DNA of 64,000 bases from CBDDFS01 sp965227255 (lineage in GTDB: Bacteria; Bacteroidota; Bacteroidia; Flavobacteriales_E; Vicingaceae): positions 1 to 64,000 of the forward strand of contig CBDDFS010000006.1 in NCBI GenBank assembly GCA_965227255.1. The letters are read 5' to 3'. Below, in pieces: positions 26,611-36,449 of the stretch; position 1 is the first letter of the stretch; the number at the start of each line of letters is the position of its first letter. The notes under the pieces were generated by a model. That model ran no database searches. It saw only the letters and a program-made list of their open reading frames with translations, and was not told the origin of the DNA. The position numbers and the translations under genes are program-made.

Positions 26611-27678
26611 ATGAAAACTATAGATAAATCAAAACCTGTTATGGTAACCGGAGCCAACGGATACGTTGCAAGCTGGTTAGTAAAAAAGCTGCTCGAAGAA
26701 GGCATTACTGTTCATGCAGCTGTTAGAAATCCCGACAACGAGAAAAAAATTGGGCATTTGAAAGAAGCAGCAGCAAACTCAAAAGGATCAATCAAATTTT
26801 TCAAAGGTGATCTTCTTACAAAGGGATCTTACACTGAAGCCATGGAGGGATGTGAACTGGTTTATCATACCGCTTCACCATTCACAATTGATGTAAAAGA
26901 CGCACAAAAAGAATTGATAGAGCCGGCCGTTCAGGGAACTGAAAACGTATTGAACTCGGCCAATGAAGTTGACTCTGTAAAAAGAGTGGTATTGACAAGC
27001 AGCTGTGCCGCCATCTATACGGATGCTATTGATACAGTAAACGCACCGGAAGGAAAACTGACAGAGCAGGTATGGAATGAAACGGCAAGTCTTGATTATC
27101 AACCTTATTCGCTGTCAAAGACCCTGGCCGAAAAGAGAGCCTGGGAATTGGCCGAAAAGCAGGAAAAATGGGATTTGGTTACCATGAACCCTCCGGGAAT
27201 CTTTGGTCCACCTTTAAACCCTCATAACACTACATCTGAGAGTATGAACATTCTCAAAATGCTCGGCGGAGGGGATATGAAAATGGGTGCTCCAAAAATG
27301 GGAATAGGAATTGTAGATGTGAGAGATGTTGCTGAAGCGCACTACAAGGCCGGATTCACTCCTCAGGCAAAAGGAAGATATATTGCCGCAGCTCATGAAA
27401 CAAACTTTTTGGAAATGGGAACTGTTCTCCTTGACAAATACGGGAAAGAATATCCTCTACCCAAAAAGGCCATTCCAAAATGGTTGTTAATGATCGTAGG
27501 GCCGATGACGAGCAAGTTCTTTACCAGAAGATTCATCCGAAACAATGTGGACATTCCCTGGAGGGCAGACAATTCAAAGATTAAGAAGGAACTTGACATG
27601 AATTTTCGTCCTTTGAAAGAGACAATGGAAGATTCATTTCAGGTCCTGATCGATGAAGGAATTCTTCAGGCCAAATAA
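26611..27678 (+). CDS. NAD(P)-dependent reductase, extended SDR, dihydroflavonol-4-reductase-like
   Basis: A 355-residue enzyme with a Rossmann nucleotide-binding motif TGANGYVA (residues 13-20), the substrate-side SSCAAIY strand, and the catalytic Y-x-x-x-K (YSLSK). The order and the NPPGIFGPPL motif match the DFR/cinnamoyl-CoA-reductase-like extended SDR group, which reduces ketones or aldehydes. The real substrate is unknown; bacterial members often reduce aldehydes or ketones of various structures. It is monocistronic, between the AraC terminator and a DUF1571 gene. Length fits the family. Confidence 0.88.
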   Translation: MKTIDKSKPVMVTGANGYVASWLVKKLLEEGITVHAAVRNPDNEKKIGHLKEAAANSKGSIKFFKGDLLTKGSYTEAMEGCELVYHTASPFTIDVKDAQKELIEPAVQGTENVLNSANEVDSVKRVVLTSSCAAIYTDAIDTVNAPEGKLTEQVWNETASLDYQPYSLSKTLAEKRAWELAEKQEKWDLVTMNPPGIFGPPLNPHNTTSESMNILKMLGGGDMKMGAPKMGIGIVDVRDVAEAHYKAGFTPQAKGRYIAAAHETNFLEMGTVLLDKYGKEYPLPKKAIPKWLLMIVGPMTSKFFTRRFIRNNVDIPWRADNSKIKKELDMNFRPLKETMEDSFQVLIDEGILQAK

Positions 27679-27803
27679 GCGCTTTCAAGTCGATTTGTAA
27701 TTGTGACGTGAATTTTCATACGAGCCCGGCTTTGTCTGGAACCATTTGACATAAAATATTGTTATTCGATGAGTAGCATATATTTTTAGAGTCAAATCGA
27801 CAC

Positions 27804-28652
27804 ATGAAGTTTATCACCGGTGTAATTTTTCTTATTGTACTGACGGTGCAGGCCATAGGTCAGAACATAGATCCATACGAGATCACATCAGAAATGATCA
27901 AAACGGCCCTGGCCGTTGATGAGATGTATGTTGAAATGGAAAAAAACGAACGCATTGATGATGAGGTCATTATGGAGATATACAAAATGAAACTTCAATA
28001 CGATCCGTTCAAACTGTATTCCATAAAAGTAGATGATCCCGATCGTCAGCCCGAATTACTTTTTATCGATGGTTGGAATTCAAACAAAGCATTTATTTAT
28101 CCCGGTGGTTTTCCCTGGTTGAATATCAGCCTCGATCCTATGGGCAGCATAATGCGAAGAAATCAGCATCACACCCTGTTTGAATCGGGTTTCAGGTATG
28201 CCATAGGCATCCTCGACCACCTCTTTCGCAAATATGGGAATGATGTTAGAGACATGTCTTCCTACAAAGGATCGAAAGTTGTGAACAAGGTTGATTGCTA
28301 TTTGGTCGAATTAGAGAACAATTATTTTAAAAAGGTCAGGTACACCGTGAAAGAAGGAGAAGATGTGCTGGATATCGCAGATAAGTTGAAGATCAGTGAA
28401 TACAAGATTTTGGAATACAATGATGATGTTGATGACTTTGATGACGTCGAAGCCGGACAAGAGATCATGATCTCGAATGATTACAGCATGCGCACCCTCA
28501 TAGCCATCGATAAAAAACGAATGATACCCATACAGGTGAAAGTCTACGATGAAATCGGTCTTTTTGAGCAGCTGGATTTTCGAAACGTAAAACTATATCC
28601 CGGTTTTGCGGAAGAAGAGTTCACCACGGACTATGAAGGTTACGGATTCTGA
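27804..28652 (+). CDS. DUF1571-like secreted protein with LysM-like segment, paralogue B
   Basis: A 282-residue protein with a signal peptide (FITGVIFLIVLTVQAIGQ). It shares the order and most key blocks of the protein at 8411-9268: SLDPMGSIMRRNQHHTLFES, PELLF, and a LysM-like unit (VKEGEDVLDIADKL ... VEAGQEIMI). Both end in EGYGF. The two genes are about 19 kb apart and are probably an old duplication, with no other shared neighbours. The function is unknown; LysM suggests cell-wall or glycan contact. Its stop nearly touches that of the convergent SnoaL gene. Confidence 0.75.
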   Translation: MKFITGVIFLIVLTVQAIGQNIDPYEITSEMIKTALAVDEMYVEMEKNERIDDEVIMEIYKMKLQYDPFKLYSIKVDDPDRQPELLFIDGWNSNKAFIYPGGFPWLNISLDPMGSIMRRNQHHTLFESGFRYAIGILDHLFRKYGNDVRDMSSYKGSKVVNKVDCYLVELENNYFKKVRYTVKEGEDVLDIADKLKISEYKILEYNDDVDDFDDVEAGQEIMISNDYSMRTLIAIDKKRMIPIQVKVYDEIGLFEQLDFRNVKLYPGFAEEEFTTDYEGYGF

Positions 28653-28662
28653 GCCTCAGAAT
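28646..28662. other. Palindrome spanning two convergent stop codons
   Basis: The sequence ATTCTGA-GCC-TCAGAAT is a perfect 7-bp inverted repeat that includes the TGA of the DUF1571 gene and the TGA (read on the other strand) of the SnoaL gene. It could be a weak bidirectional pause or terminator, but it lacks a long T-tract. Confidence 0.4.
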
Positions 28663-29438
28663 TTACCTGAATTTACATCATTTTCAGGCACAGGCTCAAC
28701 ATTGTCCCAATGCTCTACGATCTTTCCATTCTCTATTCTGAACAGATCAACCTGGGCATAATCCTGATTTGTTATTCCATCATTCCAGTTGGCTTTGCAG
28801 AGGGTCGCAACAAAATTTCCCTGTCCAACCATTAGTACAATTTCCTCGTAATTCAATGGACGATCCGGAGCCGATGCTAGTTTCTGGAAATGCTCAAGTC
28901 CGTCAGGCACGTCCTTGTTGTGTTGAATGTATTTTTCAGAAGATATATATCTGGAAAGGTCATTCGGATTTCCGTTTTTCATCAGTGCATCCTTGATCAG
29001 GTTTCGCACCAGCTCTTTGTTTTCTTCTGTTTTAGACAAATCAGTAACTTCTGTCGGGCCGTCAATAGAAGAATGTCCGGATGGATTTGACTCATTATAA
29101 GCCGAAATAACATCCCAGTGTTCTACTATCCTGTCGTTTTCATCGTAGTCAAAAAAATCTGTGGTTACCCATTGCGCCTCACCATTATTGATATCCTGAA
29201 AGGCCATTAAAAAAGTATGTTGTTTGTCTTCGAGTTTTCGAATAATCTGAATATCCCTCACAGGATTTCTTTGTACAAAATCCTCAAAGAATTCAATGAA
29301 TCCTTCCTGCCCGTCTTTTACCCCGGTGCTGTGTTGAGTATAACGATCTCCTGTGTACTTGTAAATGGCTTCGCGATAGTTCCCGTCACGGATCCCTTCC
29401 ATGTAGAGATTGCATGCATTATCAAGCTTTTTACTCAT
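28656..29438 (-). CDS. Tandem SnoaL-like (NTF2-fold) protein
   Basis: A 260-residue cytoplasmic protein made of two similar halves (about residues 1-120 and 135-255). Each has the NTF2/SnoaL pattern: a short helix, a pocket strand with YTQH or YIQHN, and a final strand IVEHWD (positions about 105-112 and 240-246). The repeat of EHWD in both halves is the clearest evidence of internal duplication. SnoaL-like proteins may act as cyclases or bind small ligands; no active-site assignment is possible here. Its upstream neighbour at 29462-31762, on the same strand, is not clearly related. Confidence 0.8.
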   Translation of the reverse strand: MSKKLDNACNLYMEGIRDGNYREAIYKYTGDRYTQHSTGVKDGQEGFIEFFEDFVQRNPVRDIQIIRKLEDKQHTFLMAFQDINNGEAQWVTTDFFDYDENDRIVEHWDVISAYNESNPSGHSSIDGPTEVTDLSKTEENKELVRNLIKDALMKNGNPNDLSRYISSEKYIQHNKDVPDGLEHFQKLASAPDRPLNYEEIVLMVGQGNFVATLCKANWNDGITNQDYAQVDLFRIENGKIVEHWDNVEPVPENDVNSGKF

Positions 29439-29461
29439 GGATTAAGACTTAGTAGAGTATT

Positions 29462-31762
29462 CTATTCTATAACAACCTTGTAGATTCTCTTTACACCCTT
29501 TGATTCGTAAGAGACAAAATATATTCCAGAAGTAAGATTTGTCGTTTCAAATTCAATCTCCTTTCCCCTCTGAACAGCATTGAGAACAATTCTATTACCA
29601 AGGACATCAAACCATATGAAATCATTCTGGTTAAGATCGCTTTCAATAGATGAAATAAATACATTTTGGTTGCTTGGGTTCGGATAGATAAGAGGACGAT
29701 CATCTTCCTCCAGGAATACGGTCACGATATCCGAATAATCAAAGGATCCATCGAAATCTGTTTGCTTTAATCTATAATAGGATCGACCAGCTAACGGATC
29801 TTCATCAAATGCCTCATAACTTAATATTTCTCTGCTGTTTCCAGCACCTTTTTTATGAAGGACTTCTGTCCAATTTCGAGCATCCACAGACCTTTCTATG
29901 GTAAAGAAATCATTATTGATCTCGCTGGCTGTTTTCCAATTTAGCCTTACAACAGAATTACCTTCTGCCTTAGCATCAAAACTCAACAGGTCAATAGGCA
30001 GTGCAATGCAGGTATTTTCTATTTCACTTCCAAGTGTAAAGAAAGTGCCGGGTGAATCTTGATTGTTAAATTCTGTCTCAATCCATGCGGCCGAGCGCTG
30101 AATTACAGACATTCTTGTTTCGTCAATGTCTCCAACCCAATTTTCAGCCCTGCTCGCCGCATAACCATTGTTGCCAATATCGAGGAATGTTTGAAGAGTG
30201 CCAAACGAAGCATAGGTTCCTGTGGCTTCTGAGTTACCATTCACATAGACAGTATAATTTGGGTTATCCCAAGTTAGAACAACATAATACCATTCAGATG
30301 TATTGAAATTATAAATATTCGTGTTCTCTGTATGACTACCACCAAAACCCAAATCCAAATTTCCAGCGGCATCATTCGTATACAGTTGAAGTCGATTCGC
30401 ATATGGCGGTGTAGTTGTGTGGCCTATTATGTAATGATGAGCACCGGAAAAACTTGTTGAATAGGCCCAACTTGAAATTGTTCCTTCACCTGTGATCATA
30501 TCCGAAGTTGGCACCTGTATGTAGTCTCCCGAACCAAAAGTTTGTCCGTCGGCAATCTTTGCACTTGTTTGATCTGCAGAACCTCCATTCGTACCATCAT
30601 TGCCATAAGCTGAGGCATCATCAAAATCATCATGCAGATGGTATACGTTCACATAATCGAAATCAAAAGTTCCTGTACTGCTAAGATCCGATGTAAAATC
30701 ATCAGAACCATAATACATGAATATTTCCGTGTTGGAAGAAGAACTTACAAATGGCACATTCACCCAGGCCACCAGGGTCCCGTTGGTTGCATTTGAAGAA
30801 TAACTCTCAATCTGATGTTTTAAAATCTGCAGTGTCCCGCAATTATTGCTGGTTGAAAAGACAATGTCATATCCATTGGCACTTTCCACATGACCACCGT
30901 CTGATACGGTTCTAATATCCGGACTTGTAACAGAAATCAGAACAGGAAAATTTGTGAGATCACCGGCCACCTGTGAGCTCTGTATTGTTATGTACCTGTA
31001 ATATGCCATGCTATCGAGGGCAAAAGTGAAATTTCCTGTGCCTGTTTGGGGAAATCCCGAGCAACCGCCACCGGGACCACAGGTTATTGAAAATCCGGAA
31101 CAAAACTGGGCTATCGTGGCGCTATTATAATAAACTATTTGTGGTGTGTTGGGAGAACTGACTCCCACATTGACCGTACCTGAACCGCAAATGCGGGCAT
31201 CGGTATGATCCAGGTAAATGTCGTCGTCAGAATTTATCGTTATGTCAACTTGAGTCTGACTATAACCAGTGCAAATAATATCGTCATCCGTCGAAAAAAC
31301 ACTGCCTGAAGCCATCACCATTTGTCCTACGTTGATCACATCCTGCGTGCTGGTAAATGTTCCTTCAATCAGGGTATATCCCTCGAACATAGTCCTGGCC
31401 GTCACCGTCATCGTTCCACCACTATTAATGCTGACATCTCCGGTATGATAAAAATTTGTTGATCCAGAATTTGTAAAGGTGCCTACATTGGGATAACCGA
31501 GGCCATTTGCCGAGACACCGGTTGATCCATTATCATTCGTTGCATCAATAGTAATTGTATGACCGCTGAGAATTACGACATCATCTGTACGACCCGGAAT
31601 TCCGGCTGCTGCACCCGAACCATCACTATTGAAAGTCCATGAAGTGGCAGCATCCCAGTTACCACCTGAAGTCGCATTTCTGGAATAATATGTCTGTGCA
31701 GATAGAAACGAAATCAACACCAGACTGGCTATGGAAAAGGCGGCGAACTTTTTCATTTTCAA
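29462..31762 (-). CDS. T9SS-secreted protein with DUF2341 and LamG-like lectin domains
   Basis: A 766-residue secreted protein. It has a signal peptide (FAAFSIASLVLISFLSAQ), then a beta-helix-like region with repeated short strands (VVILSGHTITID). A DUF2341-like domain follows at about residues 255-350 (YRYITIQSSQVAGDLTNFPV), then a concanavalin A/LamG domain (GTISSWAYSTSFSG ... VLTWDNPNYTVYVNG). A Fn3-like WKTASEINNDFFTIERS unit and a C-terminal T9SS type A sorting domain (YPNPSNQNVF ... IYKVVIE) complete it. It should be exported by T9SS and anchored or released at the surface, probably as a carbohydrate-binding or adhesive protein (inference). Confidence 0.85.
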   Translation of the reverse strand: MKMKKFAAFSIASLVLISFLSAQTYYSRNATSGGNWDAATSWTFNSDGSGAAAGIPGRTDDVVILSGHTITIDATNDNGSTGVSANGLGYPNVGTFTNSGSTNFYHTGDVSINSGGTMTVTARTMFEGYTLIEGTFTSTQDVINVGQMVMASGSVFSTDDDIICTGYSQTQVDITINSDDDIYLDHTDARICGSGTVNVGVSSPNTPQIVYYNSATIAQFCSGFSITCGPGGGCSGFPQTGTGNFTFALDSMAYYRYITIQSSQVAGDLTNFPVLISVTSPDIRTVSDGGHVESANGYDIVFSTSNNCGTLQILKHQIESYSSNATNGTLVAWVNVPFVSSSSNTEIFMYYGSDDFTSDLSSTGTFDFDYVNVYHLHDDFDDASAYGNDGTNGGSADQTSAKIADGQTFGSGDYIQVPTSDMITGEGTISSWAYSTSFSGAHHYIIGHTTTPPYANRLQLYTNDAAGNLDLGFGGSHTENTNIYNFNTSEWYYVVLTWDNPNYTVYVNGNSEATGTYASFGTLQTFLDIGNNGYAASRAENWVGDIDETRMSVIQRSAAWIETEFNNQDSPGTFFTLGSEIENTCIALPIDLLSFDAKAEGNSVVRLNWKTASEINNDFFTIERSVDARNWTEVLHKKGAGNSREILSYEAFDEDPLAGRSYYRLKQTDFDGSFDYSDIVTVFLEEDDRPLIYPNPSNQNVFISSIESDLNQNDFIWFDVLGNRIVLNAVQRGKEIEFETTNLTSGIYFVSYESKGVKRIYKVVIE

Positions 31763-31989
31763 GTGTTCTAAAAGTACAGAAATTAATTTCGATACTTATT
31801 GGTTCGAATTTAAGCTATATTATACTCCTTGTTACAATATCACTCTTCATTATATCAGAAATGTTCTTTGGTTTAACATGATACGAGAAATCTAAGCAGA
31901 AGGTTTTTTTGACCTATATTCGGTAAAACCCAAAAATCGTGACTGAACATAACTCTTTGAACTCCTAAATAAATCTTCGACGCAATAGT

Positions 31990-33207
31990 GTGAAATATTT
32001 AGCAGCATGTTTACTCGTTCTTATGATTTCAATTTCCTCGAAATCTCAGGTGGATGAAGATTCTCTTAAACGCAAAAAACTAAGCATCACTCCACTCCCT
32101 ATTGTCTCTGCCAACCCTGCGTTCGGAGTTATCTATGGTTTTGCCATTACGGGTAATAATTATTTCGGCAGTCAGGATAATACCTCTATGTCGAACTATC
32201 TGTTGAATGCTACGCACACAACGAAAGACCAGACCATTATTTCGCTTAGATCAACCATTTTTACCGATGGCAACAAATACAATTTAACAGGCGACTGGAG
32301 GTTATTGCTTTCATCTCAACCAACCTACGGACTCGGCACCGGTCCAAATTCTGGCATTCTGTCAAGTGACGGCTCGGAATATGATGAGCAAAAATCTGAG
32401 AATAATAATACAAGGGAGTACATGGACTTCGATCTTCTCAGGATCCATGAAACTGTTCTAAAAAGATTTGGCAAGTACATGTATTTGGGACTTGGATACC
32501 ATTACGACCAATATGCCAACATCAAAGACAAGCTCTTGAGTCTTGACAGCGCGACATTAAATATCACGAATCATTATGCATACAGCATCAGACATGGATT
32601 TAATCCTGAAGGATATACAACATCAGGATTCTCGGCCAATGTCATGCACGACAGCCGGGATAACATTGCCAACCCATACGATGGAAGATTTGCATTTATC
32701 TCTTTTCGATATTTCGCAGAAGGCCTCGGCAGTACTCAGGATGCTTCTACCCTCTGGCTAGAATACAGGGATTATTTTAATATTTCCAAAGAGAATCCGA
32801 GAAACTTGATCGCCTTGTGGACTTTCGCCAGTTTGATGACGAGTGGTCAATTGCCATACATGACTTTGATGGCCAACGGCTGGGATCATATGGGTAGATC
32901 TGGAAGGCCTTATCCCCAGGGAAGATGGAGAGGTGAGAATTATTATTATGCTGAATTGGAATACCGCTTTCCTATCCCCATATTATCAAGGTGGCCAGAT
33001 CGACTGGGAGGCGTGGTATTCGCGAACATGACTTCAGCTTCATCCCTCGATCGTGACATTCAAATGCTTGAATACTGGAAACCAGGTACGGGCATAGGTT
33101 TGAGAATTATGATTGATGAGGAATCTCGGGCCAACCTCACCATCGATTATGGCTGGGGGGCTAAGGGAGCTCAGGGTTTATTCCTTAATCTGAACGAATA
33201 CTTTTGA
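31990..33207 (+). CDS. Outer-membrane protein, BamA/Omp85 surface-antigen-like barrel
   Basis: A 405-residue protein from a GTG start with a signal peptide (CLLVLMISISSKSQ). The early blocks LSITPLPIVSANPAFGVIYG and a late GGVVFANMTSASSL, followed by GTGIGLRIMIDEESRANLTI, fit the C-terminal barrel of the Omp85/D15 family. No POTRA domains are present, so it is a barrel-only member rather than BamA itself. Such short forms are of unclear role. It lies 2 bp from the convergent channel gene, with no terminator between. Confidence 0.72.
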   Translation: MKYLAACLLVLMISISSKSQVDEDSLKRKKLSITPLPIVSANPAFGVIYGFAITGNNYFGSQDNTSMSNYLLNATHTTKDQTIISLRSTIFTDGNKYNLTGDWRLLLSSQPTYGLGTGPNSGILSSDGSEYDEQKSENNNTREYMDFDLLRIHETVLKRFGKYMYLGLGYHYDQYANIKDKLLSLDSATLNITNHYAYSIRHGFNPEGYTTSGFSANVMHDSRDNIANPYDGRFAFISFRYFAEGLGSTQDASTLWLEYRDYFNISKENPRNLIALWTFASLMTSGQLPYMTLMANGWDHMGRSGRPYPQGRWRGENYYYAELEYRFPIPILSRWPDRLGGVVFANMTSASSLDRDIQMLEYWKPGTGIGLRIMIDEESRANLTIDYGWGAKGAQGLFLNLNEYF

Positions 33208-33209
33208 AG

Positions 33210-33842
33210 TTATTTGCTTTTCTTTTTGAAATATGCTCCAAGTGGAATAACCATGAGCCATCCCAAGGTGTACCATAGAACATCGGTAAAGGCCAGTGGA
33301 ATAGTGATCAGGGCAGTCAGAGCTTCAGGGTAGAATCCGAAACGGATCTTTCTCGCTTTACTTTCGGTCACTTCAGACAATAGAAATCCTCGCTTAGCGG
33401 CATAAGTCCAGAACCAGATCCCGAGGAATCCGGCGAATGCAAGACAGACACTTTGACTGAAAATAGCCAGAACATCAGCATCCGTTTCATTATCGAGTTT
33501 GATGAAATAAAGAAATAACATCAGAAAGAATAACTGAACAATTGACATGGAAGCCAGAGTTTTGTCGGCCGCTTTTAAATGACCGAACTGTGTGTTATTC
33601 TGCCCCCAATATATAATGATCCATACGATACCAATTACGACGGTAATAATATCCGGCCAACCTTCTGACCACCAAAGACCGAGACTGTCATTCTGTATCA
33701 TTTCTTTGGTTGGCTTTGGCAACAGAACAAAGAGCTGGAAAAGAACAAGTGCGTATACTACATCAACCAGAGTCTGCAGTCTTCTTAAAATTCTTTCATT
33801 CAAAATAGAATTCAGTTTGGTCTCCTGCCCTTCATTTTCCAT
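33210..33842 (-). CDS. TMEM175/DUF1211-like membrane protein
   Basis: About 210 residues from the ATG at 33840-33842 (a start 11 codons upstream is also possible). Six hydrophobic segments are visible. The first contains RLQTLVDVVYALVLFQLFV, similar in place to the family's FSDAVFAI filter region. The second, IWIIIYWGQNNTQFGHLK-like stretch, and the helix after it, fit TMEM175-type K+ channels. The canonical motif is not perfect, so the channel assignment is moderate and DUF1211-like is the safer name. Confidence 0.5.
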   Translation of the reverse strand: MENEGQETKLNSILNERILRRLQTLVDVVYALVLFQLFVLLPKPTKEMIQNDSLGLWWSEGWPDIITVVIGIVWIIIYWGQNNTQFGHLKAADKTLASMSIVQLFFLMLFLYFIKLDNETDADVLAIFSQSVCLAFAGFLGIWFWTYAAKRGFLLSEVTESKARKIRFGFYPEALTALITIPLAFTDVLWYTLGWLMVIPLGAYFKKKSK

Positions 33843-33932
33843 ATGCTTGATTTGAAAATCAAGATACAAAATCAATATTTTATGATGCCGGAATTTTCTT
33901 ATTCAATTGATTATTAGCAGTATATTTCAGGA

Positions 33933-34688
33933 GTGAATCGGCAATTCTTATTTCTTTCAGTATTTATTTATTCCATTTTAAGTTCTTTGACAAGTTCAGC
34001 TCAATACGCCGAAAACATCAGAAGCGGCAGACCCGGAGTTACCATTGGTCCTTATACAACCGGCAAGGGAGTTCTGCAAAATCAAAACGGATTCTACAAT
34101 ATAAATTCTAAAACTTCGGGTTTGATCAGCCAGGAGCGAAGCGGTAATTATTTCATCGCCGTATTCAGAATGGGAATTACGGAAACATTCGAATTAGGCG
34201 GAGGTATAGCCTATGCTGATTACCGACTGGACTTAAGAGATTCTGAAAGCGGTGAGGAGTTGGAATACCGCCAGGAAGGCGTCAGTATTGCTACCATAGC
34301 AATGAGATCAAATGTTTATGAAGGTGATGGACTGATTCCGGCCTTTGGTTACCAAGTGAATCTTGATCTCAACACGGTCTCAGATGAATTCAGGTCGAAA
34401 TACGTTTCGCCCAGGATCACATTAATGACACGCCAGGCTTTTGAACATTTTCGTTTCATTACCAATTTCGTTGGACGCTGGAGTGGTGATGACGGAAAGG
34501 CAACAGGCTTGTATTCTTTGTTTCTCGACCGTGGATTTGGCAAAAGAATCAGAATTTATGTTGAGCACTATGGCATTGTCAATTCCGGGGATATCCGACC
34601 TAAATTTGATGCCGGAATATTGTATTTGGTCAATAAGGACATTCAACTCGACTTTCAATATGGTGTAGGCCCGGAACATCAAAAATAA
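33933..34688 (+). CDS. Outer-membrane barrel protein, phenol_MetA_deg transporter-like
   Basis: A 251-residue protein with GTG start and signal peptide (FLSVFIYSILSSLTSSAQ). It starts its mature part with RSGRPGVTIGPYTTGKG and has antiparallel strands such as MGITETFELGGGIAY and FRFITNFVGRWSGDDG, ending DFQYGVGPEHQK. This is typical of the PF13557-type putative outer-membrane transporters, whose substrates are usually unknown. It is followed 53 bp later by the first of five damaged genes. Confidence 0.65.
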   Translation: MNRQFLFLSVFIYSILSSLTSSAQYAENIRSGRPGVTIGPYTTGKGVLQNQNGFYNINSKTSGLISQERSGNYFIAVFRMGITETFELGGGIAYADYRLDLRDSESGEELEYRQEGVSIATIAMRSNVYEGDGLIPAFGYQVNLDLNTVSDEFRSKYVSPRITLMTRQAFEHFRFITNFVGRWSGDDGKATGLYSLFLDRGFGKRIRIYVEHYGIVNSGDIRPKFDAGILYLVNKDIQLDFQYGVGPEHQK

Positions 34689-34741
34689 CAACGACCAGTT
34701 CATCTCCATAGGCATTGCTTGGAGAGCCAGACTAACGAAGC

Positions 34742-35283
34742 GTGAAATCAATTAAAAATCATTTTCTTTTTCCGGTTGTGTTGATCATGTTCTATGCATG
34801 TACAAGCTCAGAAAATAAAGTCGAAACGGAAGTCAGAAATCTCACAGCGGAAGAAATAGCCTTTATTGATTCAGCCGTTTCTCTCGATGAATTCACGGAA
34901 TTAATGACGTGGAGCTTCCAGGCAGATTCCTGTGCATCATGCCTGTTTGATACAGGGTTATATTACTATCAAAAAGAAGACTGGTTGCTTTCATTTAAGG
35001 CCTTTTCAATATATATTTTGAAAGACTCTACCAATGCAGCCGCGTATGCGAACAGAGCCTCTGTATTTTATCAGCTCACCATGTATGAAGATGCGCTTGA
35101 GGATTATTTGAGAGCCAATGAGATTCAAGCCGTATTTCAAAATCAGATAAGTCACTGTATTTTGCTACCGGAGAAATGGAAAAGGCGTGTGAATACTTTC
35201 GGATCTCGATTGAAAACGGTGATGTGAGAGATGACTTCAATCCTGAATTATTCCGGTATTGTGATAGTCTTAGCTCCCTTTGA
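34742..35283 (+). pseudogene. TPR lipoprotein with a single-base frameshift
   Basis: The frame starts with a lipoprotein signal (LIMFYAC) and TPR-like helices (AYANRASVFYQLTMYEDALE). As read, it ends early at 35227 with an unlikely basic tail. In the -1 frame from about 35146, the natural continuation is SLYFATGEMEKACEYF ... LFRYCDSLSSL, with a stop at 35281-35283. One missing base near 35137-35145 (most simply an A in the CAAAAT run) explains this. The intact protein would be about 180 residues. The function is unknown. Confidence 0.75.
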
Positions 35284-35370
35284 CTTTGAGTTCCAATCCA
35301 TATTCGCGAACAATCAATACCTATTTTAGTTTAATTTGAAACCAAGCTTCACCAACCAACATTTAAGCAA

Positions 35371-36448
35371 ATGAGAATTCAAAACCTTGTATTTTATTCC
35401 ATGATATTCCTTTTCCTCGCTTCTTGTGCTGAAAACAGGGATATCGAATCAACTCAAACTTCCTCCGGAGATGAGTCAACCGAAATATCAAATAAAATTT
35501 CGATTAACAATCCTCATGAATGGGACACGCTGAAAGAAGCCGTGGTAGGCAGGTGGGTTATAAATACCTTCAGAACTCCGAGTATAGATATGGGCATGAA
35601 GGAACAGTTCCCATACATTCCGGAGGCGGCCTGGACCTACCTTAAAAAATCTGAAAATCAGCTTCTTTCAGATGTGTATAAAGAAGATGATCTTCTCTAT
35701 CACGAAGAACAGGAAAACCTGGTGAGGATCATGGAAGAAAACGGTGTTGTAGTGAGACGACCCGATGAAATTGAATTTCCAATTATTGCCACTTCCCAAT
35801 GCTATTCCCGTGATCCGATCATCGCAATTGGTGATAAGTTCATCATTACCAATATGAATTTGAGGGTCGAAGACAGGAGACCGGAAATTACCGCAGAATT
35901 GCTCTGGATCTTGCCGCAAAATACGATGGTGAAGTGATCAGCATGCCTGCAAACAATCCGGGATATCCTGAAGAGAATGCTTACCTGGAAGGAGGAGATG
36001 TATTTGTAAATGGTAAGGAAATCTATGTTGGCATGACAGGAAATGCCACGAACGACAATGGCATTGAATGGTTGCGCGAAACCCTTGGAAATGAATATAT
36101 CGTGCACAAAATTCCACTTCAACACCATGTACTTCATCTCGATTGTGCCATGATGCTGATCAATGAAAAACAAGCATCATTTGCAAAGATGACTTCATTG
36201 ATTTCGAATCCTGTCCGGAAAGTCTGAAAAACAGAGAATGGGTGGAAGTGAAACCGGAAGAAGCCCAGATCATGGCCACAAATGGTGTTGCCTTGAATCC
36301 GGGCAAGATTATTATGGTAGATGCCTTCCCTCATGTGGCGGAAAAAGTCAGAGCCATGGGAGTTGAAGTCATTGAAGTTCCATTTAAAAAGGCCAATTAC
36401 TTTGGAGGTGGATTGAGATGTAGTTATCAACCAATCGTTCGAAATTAA
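35371..36448 (+). pseudogene. Amidinotransferase/dimethylarginine-dimethylaminohydrolase-family lipoprotein, two frameshifts
   Basis: Three frames carry parts of one protein. Frame one (35371-35937): signal with lipobox FLFLASC, then EWDTLKEAVVGRW and TSQCYSRDPIIAIGD. Frame two takes over at about 35889: RIALDLAAKYDGEVISMPAN, EGGDVFVNG, then the His block LQHHVLHLDCAMML. Frame three takes over at about 36175: CKDDFIDFESCP ... GVALNPGKIIM and the nucleophile block GGGLRCS. Catalytic Asp/His/Cys positions are all kept. One missing base near 35884-35892 and one near 36171-36176 account for both breaks. Family members act on guanidino compounds. Confidence 0.82.
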
Positions 36449-36449
36449 A

